NCBI GenBank assembly: GCA_039808325.1
Contig: JBDHSU010000125.1
Span: 1-11,524, forward strand
DNA from: JAFKKS01 sp039808325
GTDB lineage: Bacteria > Pseudomonadota > Alphaproteobacteria > Rhizobiales > Xanthobacteraceae
Length of the DNA: 11,524 bases
Direction of reading: 5' to 3'
Both the position numbers and the translations under genes were made by a program. Positions 6,045 through 11,524 of this stretch are shown here, one piece after another; position 1 is the stretch's first letter, and each line of letters begins with the position of its first letter. Under the pieces are notes generated by a model. It did not search any database, was not told the DNA's origin, and saw only the letters and a program-made list of their open reading frames with translations.

Positions 6045-6518
6045 TCAGCCGCGATCGCGCAGGACCCGGCTGCGTTCACGATTCCACGAGCGCTGCTTTT
6101 CGGTTTCGCGCTTGTCGTGCAGCTTCTTGCCCCGCGCCAGCGCGATCTCGACCTTCGCCCTGCCCTTCTCGTTGAAATAGAGCTTGAGCGGTACGATGGT
6201 CATGCCTTCGCGCTCGACCGCCGCGACCAGCTTGTTGATCTGACGCTTGTGCAGCAGCAGTTTGCGCGGCCGCTTCGGCGCATGGTTGAAGCGATTGGCC
6301 TGCAGATATTCGGGAATGTTCGCGTTGAGGAGCCAAAGCTCGCCGCCATCGGCGCCGGCGTAGGATTCCGCGATCGTCGCCTTGCCGCTGCGCAGCGATT
6401 TCACCTCGGTGCCGGTCAAGGCTATGCCCGCCTCGAACACCTCGCCGATGGCGTAGTTGAAGCGGGCCTTGCGATTATCGGCGGCGACCTTGATCGGTCG
6501 TTTCGGAGCAGTCGCCAT
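6045..6518 (-). CDS. smpB: SsrA-binding protein (trans-translation)
   Basis: SmpB binds the tRNA-like end of tmRNA and delivers it to stalled ribosomes, so that the nascent peptide is tagged and the ribosome freed. The 157-residue product has the family hallmarks: NRKARFNYAIGEVFEAGI near the N-terminus, LTGTEVKSLRSGKATIAESY (34-53), RKLLLHKRQI, and the basic C-terminal tail GKKLHDKRETEKQRSWNRE that enters the decoding centre. Length is normal. ATG 6518 begins four bases after the dapA TGA, and the ribosome site overlaps the dapA stop (TTGAGG), so translation is probably coupled to dapA. No ssrA (tmRNA) gene is seen in this window. Confidence 0.98.
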   Translation of the reverse strand: MATAPKRPIKVAADNRKARFNYAIGEVFEAGIALTGTEVKSLRSGKATIAESYAGADGGELWLLNANIPEYLQANRFNHAPKRPRKLLLHKRQINKLVAAVEREGMTIVPLKLYFNEKGRAKVEIALARGKKLHDKRETEKQRSWNRERSRVLRDRG

Positions 6519-6522
6519 CGCC

Positions 6523-7419
6523 TCAACTATTGAGCAACCCGGCGTGAACCATCGCCTTGCGGATGACTTCCTTGGTCGGCGGCGTCACCGGCAACATCGG
6601 CAAACGGATCTCCTCGTTTCCACGGCCGAGCAGTGCCAGCCCGCACTTCGCGCCGGCAAGCCCCGGCTCCGCGAATACCGCGTCGTGCAGCGGCACCAGG
6701 CGGTCCTGCACCTTGAGCGCGCCGGCGAAATCACCGGAGAGGCTCTTGCTTTGCATCTCCGCACAGAGGCGCGGCGCGACGTTCGATACGACCGAAATGC
6801 AGCCGTGGCCGCCGGCCGCATTGTAGGCGAGCGCCGTCATGTCCTCGCCGGAAAGCTGGATGAAGTCGGGGCCGAGCACATGGCGCTGCTGCGAGACGCG
6901 GCCGAGATTCGCGGTCGCGTCCTTCACGCCGGCAATGTTCCTCAGTTCGTAGAGCCGCGCCATGGTCGCGACCGACATGTCGACGACCGAGCGCGGCGGG
7001 ATGTTGTAGATGATGATCGGAATACCGATCGCGTCGTTCACCGCCTTGAAGTGCTGGTAGAGCCCTTCCTGCGTCGGCTTGTTGTAGTAGGGCGTCACGA
7101 CCAGCGCCGCATCGGCGCCCGCCTTCTCGGCGTGTCTGGCCAGTTCGATCGCTTCCCGGGTCGAATTCGAGCCGGCGCCCGCGATCACCGGGACGCGCCC
7201 CTTCGCCTCATCCACGCACCATTCGACCACCTTGCGGTGCTCGTCATGCGACAGGGTCGGGCTCTCGCCGGTGGTTCCGACGGGGACCAGCCCCTCCACG
7301 CCCTCCGCCAACTGCCAGTCGACCAGCGCGCGGAAGCCCTTTTCGTCGAGCTTGCCGTCTTTGAAAGGCGTGACGAGTGCCGTGAACGAGCCCTTGAGCG
7401 TGGTCTTTGTCTTGGTCAT
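6523..7419 (-). CDS. dapA: 4-hydroxy-tetrahydrodipicolinate synthase
   Basis: DapA condenses pyruvate with aspartate semialdehyde, the first step committed to lysine and meso-diaminopimelate synthesis. The 298-residue product is a full-length TIM-barrel. Aligning by motif with E. coli DapA (offset five), the key residues are all present: T49 and T50 in GLVPVGTTGESPTL, Y112 in TPYYNKP, Y138 and R143 in IIYNIPPRS, and the Schiff-base lysine K166 in AGVKDATANLGR. ATG 7419 has AAGGA seven bases upstream. It is the first gene of the minus-strand group and is directly coupled to smpB. It is divergent from the lytic transglycosylase gene. No upstream lysine riboswitch was recognised. Confidence 0.97.
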   Translation of the reverse strand: MTKTKTTLKGSFTALVTPFKDGKLDEKGFRALVDWQLAEGVEGLVPVGTTGESPTLSHDEHRKVVEWCVDEAKGRVPVIAGAGSNSTREAIELARHAEKAGADAALVVTPYYNKPTQEGLYQHFKAVNDAIGIPIIIYNIPPRSVVDMSVATMARLYELRNIAGVKDATANLGRVSQQRHVLGPDFIQLSGEDMTALAYNAAGGHGCISVVSNVAPRLCAEMQSKSLSGDFAGALKVQDRLVPLHDAVFAEPGLAGAKCGLALLGRGNEEIRLPMLPVTPPTKEVIRKAMVHAGLLNS

Positions 7420-7738
7420 GGTACGGTCCTTAAACGCATGCGCGAATGGCGGCGCAGCGATTTGGCATTGTTAACGCCTTGCGCTTTGAGGCGATAGCCC
7501 CGCCAGCGACACAGGTGCCCCCTGTTCGCGGCTCGCATGGCGACGGGAGGCGAAGTTAAGCTCAAGCGGTTGAGATTGCCCCGCTTTTGCCGTGGTCCTC
7601 AGGCATGGACAGGAGGTCGCAGCCACGGTTAGCGTTTCGTCAAGGACATTTCGTCGACAACTGCATCTAAAGCTGTACGCCCGCGGGGCCGCCGCACCGT
7701 ACTGATGCCGCCGCCCACGTCCAGGACGCCGATCGAGA
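7420..7738. other. Divergent intergenic region between dapA and slt
   Basis: These 319 bases must contain promoters for dapA (leftward) and the transglycosylase gene (rightward), but I found no convincing -35/-10 pair in either direction. The clearest small structure is CTCAA-GCGG-TTGAG at 7561-7574, a perfect 5-bp inverted repeat that could be an operator half-site pair or chance. The right third is very GC-rich. I see no gene, tRNA or riboswitch in it. Confidence 0.45.
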
Positions 7739-10231
7739 ATGAAGAGCGCTTTCACCCTCACGTCCATGCTCGCCGCAGCGATGGCGTTCAGCAGCGTGAG
7801 CGCTTGCGCGATCGCGGCATCGGCGAAGGCCGACAAGGATAAAACCGCCCACCACGCGACAACGAAGACCGCCAAGACCGCGCAGAAGGCGAGCGCGCAG
7901 AAGGCCGGCGCCGCCCGCCCCGCGAAGGATAAGAAGGACACGAAGCACGCGGCCGGCAAGGCGGAACAGCACAAAGACAAACCCGCCTCGAAGAACAAGA
8001 AGGCCGAGAACGGCAAGCGTTCCGCGCACCATTCGCCCGACCGCAAGGACAAGACAGCGAAAGCCAAGACGGAACGCGCGCCCCACGCCGCCGCGAGCGG
8101 GCCGGCAAGGAAGTTGGCGGCCGTGCCGCTGCCGGCGCCGCGGCCGACACGCGCCGCGCGCAACGAGGCCGCGCCCGCGCCGCCGCGCGCGGCACAGTCC
8201 GTTCCGCCGATGGTGCTCGCTTCCGCCGGCAGCGTCCCGCTGACGAACGAGGAGGGCGCCCTTTCCTATGCGCCGTCGTCCGCGCCGACATCTTCCGATG
8301 TGGAGATGGTGAAGGAGGCGCTGGCGCTGATCCGCAAGGGCCGTATCGGCGACGCGACCGAGCGCGAGCAGAGCGTGCGCAATCCCGCCGCCCGCACGCT
8401 GATCGAATGGGTGCTGCTGCGCTCGGATCGCAGCGACGTCGATTTCAACCGCTATGCCGAATTCCTGCGCACGCATTCGACGTGGCCGAGCCTGACGGTC
8501 CTGCGGCGGCGCGCGGAAGCGCAGCTCTGGCAGGAGAACCGCGATCCGGCCACCGTCCTGGCCTACTTCCGATCGGGCAAGCCCATCAGCGTTCGCGGCC
8601 GCCTCGCTTTCGCGCGCGCCCTGCTGGCGCAAGGCGATCGCGCCGGCGCGCAGTTCTATGTGCGCGAAGCCTGGCGCAACGACGACATGTCGAGCGACAT
8701 GGAATCGCAGACGCTCAGCCTCTTCGGCGAATTGCTCAGCCGCGCCGATCACAAGGCGCGGATGGATCAGCGCCTGTATGACGAGGGCGCCGACGACGGC
8801 CTGCGCGCGGCGGAGCGGCTCGGCGGCAGCCAGATTGCGATCGCGCGGGCGCGCGCCGCCGTCATCGCGAAATCCCAAAACGCGCCGGCCCTCCTCGAGG
8901 CGGTTCCGAACGAAGCGCGCGGCGACCTCGGCTACATCTTCAGCCGCGCCCAGTGGATGCGCCGGCACGATCGCATCGGCGAAGCGGCGCAACTCATGTT
9001 GTCCACGCCCAACGATCCGGCGCGCATCCACGATCCGGACGAATGGTGGACCGAGCGGCGCATCATCGTGCGCAAGCTGCTCGACGCGGACAATCCGCAG
9101 GCGGCTTATCGCGTCGCGCGCGACGCCGCGGTTCCGAACAAAGAGAACTATCGAATCGACCAGCAGTTCACGGCGGGCTGGATCGCGCTGCGGTTCCTCA
9201 ACGATCCGATCACCGCGAAGCGGCACTTCGCGCAGATCGGCCACGGCGTGCGCAATCCGATTTCGCTGGCGCGCGGCCTCTACTGGCAGGGCCGCGCGGC
9301 GGAAGCCGCCGGTTCGATGGCGGAAGCCGCCGGCTTCTATGAAGCGGCGGCGCGCCATCCGACCGCCTATTACGGGCAGTTGGCGCGCGCGCGGCTTGGC
9401 CGCAACGACCTTGCGCTGCGCCGCCCGCCGGCGCTGAGCAACTCGCAGCGCCTCTCGCTGCAAAACACCGCGCTCGTGCGCGCGGTCGAGCTTCTCTACG
9501 CGGCCGGCGAACGCGACCTCGTGATCCCCTTCGTGATCGATCTTGCCGACAAGGCGCACGACACCGGCATTCTCGTGCTGCTCGGCGAGATCGCCGCGCG
9601 CCATAACGACGCCCGCGCGATGTTGCTGATCGGCAAAACGGCGCTCGGCCGCGGTGTCGCCTTCGATCAATTCGCGTTCCCCGGCATCGGCGTGCCGAAA
9701 TACGCCACGATCGGCCCGCCGATCGACCGCAGCGTCGTCTTCGCGATCGCGCGGCAGGAAAGCCAGTTCGACCCGGGCGCGCTCTCCTCCGCGCGCGCGC
9801 TCGGCCTGATGCAGGTGATGCCGAGCACGGGGCGGCAGCTCGCGAAGAAATTCGGCGTCGCCTGGAATCAAAAGCGCATGCTGCATGACCCCGCCTACAA
9901 CGCGCAGCTCGGCGCGGCGGAGCTCGGCAACCTCGCGTCCGACTACGACGGCAATCTCGTCCTCGCCTTCGCCGCCTACAATGCCGGCCGCGGACGCGTG
10001 CGCGAATGGATCGGACGTTTCGGCGATCCGCGCGATCCGCGTGTCGACCCGATCGACTGGGTCGAGCGCATTCCGTTCTCGGAGACGCGCAACTACGTGC
10101 AGCGCGTGATGGAGAACGCGCAGGTGTACCGCGCGCGCTTCGGCGGCGGGCACCTGCGAATCGAAGCCGACATGCGCGGCGGCCGCGCCGCCGAGAACTC
10201 CGGGCGCGGCTCGAGCATGATCACCCCGTGA
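7739..10231 (+). CDS. slt: Slt-type soluble/periplasmic lytic transglycosylase with lysine-rich N-terminal extension
   Basis: Lytic transglycosylases cleave the glycan strands of peptidoglycan, forming 1,6-anhydro-muramyl ends. The 830-residue product starts with a hydrophobic export signal (1-29). Cleavage after ASA at 29 is plausible; VSAC at 20-23 also fits a lipobox, so an outer-membrane lipoprotein is an alternative. Residues 30 to about 125 are low-complexity and strongly basic, with about one Lys in four. A Pro/Ala linker leads to a long alpha-helical superhelix (about 185-640) as in the Slt70 U-domain. The C-terminal catalytic domain has ARQESQFDPGALSSARALGL with catalytic E674, LMQVMPSTG, and AYNAG at 746-750. 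E. coli Slt70 is about 645 residues, and the extra length is mainly the basic extension. ATG 7739 is the only start giving the full signal; its ribosome site is weak. It is divergent from dapA, whose pathway supplies diaminopimelate for the same wall. Confidence 0.94.
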   Translation: MKSAFTLTSMLAAAMAFSSVSACAIAASAKADKDKTAHHATTKTAKTAQKASAQKAGAARPAKDKKDTKHAAGKAEQHKDKPASKNKKAENGKRSAHHSPDRKDKTAKAKTERAPHAAASGPARKLAAVPLPAPRPTRAARNEAAPAPPRAAQSVPPMVLASAGSVPLTNEEGALSYAPSSAPTSSDVEMVKEALALIRKGRIGDATEREQSVRNPAARTLIEWVLLRSDRSDVDFNRYAEFLRTHSTWPSLTVLRRRAEAQLWQENRDPATVLAYFRSGKPISVRGRLAFARALLAQGDRAGAQFYVREAWRNDDMSSDMESQTLSLFGELLSRADHKARMDQRLYDEGADDGLRAAERLGGSQIAIARARAAVIAKSQNAPALLEAVPNEARGDLGYIFSRAQWMRRHDRIGEAAQLMLSTPNDPARIHDPDEWWTERRIIVRKLLDADNPQAAYRVARDAAVPNKENYRIDQQFTAGWIALRFLNDPITAKRHFAQIGHGVRNPISLARGLYWQGRAAEAAGSMAEAAGFYEAAARHPTAYYGQLARARLGRNDLALRRPPALSNSQRLSLQNTALVRAVELLYAAGERDLVIPFVIDLADKAHDTGILVLLGEIAARHNDARAMLLIGKTALGRGVAFDQFAFPGIGVPKYATIGPPIDRSVVFAIARQESQFDPGALSSARALGLMQVMPSTGRQLAKKFGVAWNQKRMLHDPAYNAQLGAAELGNLASDYDGNLVLAFAAYNAGRGRVREWIGRFGDPRDPRVDPIDWVERIPFSETRNYVQRVMENAQVYRARFGGGHLRIEADMRGGRAAENSGRGSSMITP

Positions 10232-10318
10232 GCCGCAAGTCTTGACCTTCTCCGTCATGGCTGCGGCTGTCGCGGCGATGACGAAAGAATGAGGGTCGGT
10301 CGGTCAGAATGAAGGTCC

Positions 10319-10488
10319 GTCATTCCGGCCAAGGCGGCAAAGCCGCCGCGAGCCGGAACCCAGAATCATCGCGCTTGCGACGATGCTCGGGCGAGCCTCA
10401 TACGTCCAAAACAATGACGCTGCGCCGTGCTCCCTCGCTTCGTTGCGGACTCTGGGTTCCGGCTCTCGCTGCGCTCGGCCGGAATGAC
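10319..10488. repeat. Large imperfect inverted repeat with nested palindromes
   Basis: The left arm (10319-10364) begins GTCATTCCGGCC and ends AGCCGGAACCCAGA. The right arm (10451-10488) is its inverse, beginning TCTGGGTTCCGGCT and ending GGCCGGAATGAC. The arms differ only in their centres: the left holds GGCGGC-AAA-GCCGCC (10333-10347), the right a GCTCTCGCTGCGCTC block. The 86-nt interior has further small palindromes, such as GCTCG-GG-CGAGC (10385-10396). I remember similar GTCATTCCGG...CCGGAATGAC repeats as common in Bradyrhizobium-like genomes. It is probably a non-autonomous dispersed repeat; it encodes nothing. Confidence 0.75.
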
Positions 10489-10500
10489 GAAGGAGAGCGT

Positions 10501-10529
10501 GTCATGGCCGGAACGGGTCCGGGCATGAC
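10501..10529. repeat. GTCATG-type hairpin repeat
   Basis: Arms GTCATGGCCGGA (10501-10512) and TCCGGGCATGAC (10518-10529) pair with one mismatch around the 5-nt loop ACGGG. It is a different palindrome type from the neighbouring element but has the same GTCAT ends. It lies 12 nt to the right of the large inverted repeat. It could help end slt transcription, but no T tract follows. Confidence 0.6.
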
Positions 10530-10613
10530 GACTGCTCGCGCTTCCTGGTCGCATTTTCTTCGCGCGAGCCGATGCCTCCTTCGCTCGAAAATGCTCTACT
10601 GAACCGGATCGCA

Positions 10614-11522
10614 ATGGGCAGCGCACACATGACGCCTGAGGGATACATCGGCCGGACGATCAGCGCGCCGGACGGCCTGAAGCTGCACGCCCGCGACTAC
10701 ATGGCGTCGGATGCCGGCGCCCTCCCCGTCGTCTGCCTGCCGGGCCTGACCCGCACCGCCGCGGACTTTCACGGGCTCGCCACCGCGCTGAGCCGCGCGG
10801 AGAGGCCGCGGCGCGTCGTCGCCATCGACTATCGCGGGCGCGGGCTTTCGGAATACGACCGCGACCCGCGCAACTATTCCGCCCTCGTCGAGCTCGCGGA
10901 CGTGCGCGCGGTGCTGACGGCGCTGGAGGTCGCTCCGGCGATTTTCATCGGCACGTCGCGCGGCGGCATTCTCACGATGCTGCTCGCCGCGGCACAGCCG
11001 GGCGCGCTCGCCGGCGCGGTGCTCAACGACATCGGTCCGGTGATCGAGGCGAAAGGCCTGGCGCGCATCAAGGGCTATGTCGGTAAGCTGCCGCAGCCGC
11101 GCGACATGGCGGAAGCGGGGCGGATCCTGAAGCGTCTGTTCGACGCGCAATTTCCCAAGCTGAGCGACGACGACTGGCGTGACGCCGCGGCACTGACCTG
11201 GCATCTCTCCGACGGCCGGCCGGTCCTGAGCTACGACTCGAACCTCGCCGCGACGCTGAAGGACGTCGACATCGAGCGTGCAATTCCGACGCTATGGCCG
11301 CAATTCGACGCCCTCGGCGGATTGCCGGTGATGGTGATCCGCGGCCTCCTCTCCGATCTGCTCTCGGCGGAAGCGGTCGAGGCCATGCGCACGCGCCATC
11401 CCGGGCTCGAGGTCGTGGAAGCGCCGGACGAAGGGCATCCACCCGCCTTGGGCACGCCCCGCATGATCGCGACCCTCAGCGCATTCTGCCTGACCTGCGA
11501 TCGAGCGACGCACCGCACCTGA
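10614..11522 (+). CDS. Alpha/beta-fold hydrolase
   Basis: This is a serine hydrolase-type protein of the alpha/beta fold; the substrate cannot be told from sequence. With ATG 10614 the product is 302 residues. It shows the oxyanion-region motif VVCLPGLTRTAADFHGLA, then AIDYRGRGLSEYD, the nucleophile elbow GTSRGG with S115, an acid candidate D248 in RGLLSD, and the catalytic His H275 in DEGHPPAL, so the triad is complete and in order. The hydrophobic cap region lies between about 140 and 230. There is no signal peptide. ATG codons at 10572, 10614 and 10629 are all in frame, none with a strong ribosome site; 10614 was chosen for GGA at 7-nt spacing and closeness to the conserved start. The TGA at 11520-11522 ends the gene just inside the window. 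It is separated from slt by the repeat block and probably has its own promoter. Confidence 0.88.
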   Translation: MGSAHMTPEGYIGRTISAPDGLKLHARDYMASDAGALPVVCLPGLTRTAADFHGLATALSRAERPRRVVAIDYRGRGLSEYDRDPRNYSALVELADVRAVLTALEVAPAIFIGTSRGGILTMLLAAAQPGALAGAVLNDIGPVIEAKGLARIKGYVGKLPQPRDMAEAGRILKRLFDAQFPKLSDDDWRDAAALTWHLSDGRPVLSYDSNLAATLKDVDIERAIPTLWPQFDALGGLPVMVIRGLLSDLLSAEAVEAMRTRHPGLEVVEAPDEGHPPALGTPRMIATLSAFCLTCDRATHRT

Positions 11523-11524
11523 GG

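Larger units (their letters stand above)
10232..10613. other. Gene-free palindrome-rich intergenic block
   Basis: These 382 bases between slt and the hydrolase hold no supported gene; a 97-codon open frame through them consists of repeat sequence. The content is a large inverted repeat (10319-10488), a second hairpin (10501-10529) and fragments with GTCAT/ATGAC ends at 10255-10275. The last 80 bases before the hydrolase contain no recognisable promoter. Confidence 0.6.

Noticed and set aside
7420..7738. Lysine riboswitch or CtrA site upstream of dapA
   Set aside because: No recognisable riboswitch core and no TTAA-N7-TTAA pair was found; only a short 5-bp inverted repeat is present.
7471..8163. 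Minus-strand frame with hydrophobic stretches upstream of and within slt
   Set aside because: It mostly mirrors the Lys/Ala-rich slt segment, whose complement encodes Leu/Phe/Ala runs. There is no ribosome site or family resemblance.
7667..10258. 863-codon minus-strand open frame opposite slt
   Set aside because: It is a shadow of the transglycosylase gene. The sense frame has a signal peptide, catalytic Glu and conserved motifs, while the antisense product shows none and is Arg/Ala-rich.
10309..10602. 97-codon open frame between slt and the hydrolase
   Set aside because: It runs through inverted repeats and has no recognisable protein features, so it is repeat sequence and not a gene.
1..11524. 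Defence island, CRISPR array, prophage or toxin-antitoxin pair
   Set aside because: All genes fit conserved housekeeping or common accessory families; there are no repeat-spacer arrays, integrases or phage genes. The NYN protein is not adjacent to an antitoxin-like gene.

Overview
The window is chromosomal DNA from a high-GC alphaproteobacterium, most likely of the order Hyphomicrobiales (Rhizobiales). Three things point that way: the gene order dapA-smpB ... uracil-DNA glycosylase, NYN protein, rpoZ, rsh; the protein variants (RSH with an RFKD synthetase motif, a family 5 uracil-DNA glycosylase, a GLOD5/STM3117-like VOC protein); and intergenic palindromes of types I remember as common in that order. 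No species can be named from the sequence. There are no tRNA or rRNA genes, insertion sequences, CRISPR arrays or prophage genes.

Layout, left to right. Positions 1-2249 (minus): rsh, the bifunctional (p)ppGpp synthetase/hydrolase, cut by the left edge inside its ACT domain. Positions 2250-2509: two tandem terminators for rpoZ and a palindromic repeat in the rsh leader. Positions 2510-2902 (minus): rpoZ, with a plausible promoter at 2950-2977. Positions 3227-4645 (plus): an NYN-domain nuclease-like gene, then a family 5 uracil-DNA glycosylase. The glycosylase ends inside a 31-nt perfect palindrome that also closes the convergent minus-strand group. Positions 4686-7419 (minus, transcribed right to left): dapA, smpB, a VOC protein, a small two-helix membrane protein and an atypical peroxiredoxin. 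These are closely spaced and may form one operon. Positions 7739-10231 (plus): a long Slt-type lytic transglycosylase with a lysine-rich N-terminal extension, divergent from dapA. Positions 10232-10613: an intergenic block of nested palindromes. Positions 10614-11522 (plus): an alpha/beta hydrolase.

Functionally this is a housekeeping neighbourhood. It covers stringent response and transcription (rsh, rpoZ), ribosome rescue (smpB), lysine/diaminopimelate synthesis (dapA), peptidoglycan turnover (slt), base-excision repair (uracil-DNA glycosylase), and probable detoxification functions (VOC protein, peroxiredoxin). DapA makes a precursor of meso-diaminopimelate for peptidoglycan and the divergent Slt protein cleaves peptidoglycan, which is a mild functional link.

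I did not find a convincing undescribed multi-gene system. The points most worth a second look are the peroxiredoxin active-site loop, the lysine-rich Slt extension with a possible lipobox, and several palindromic intergenic elements, one of which contains a stop codon.
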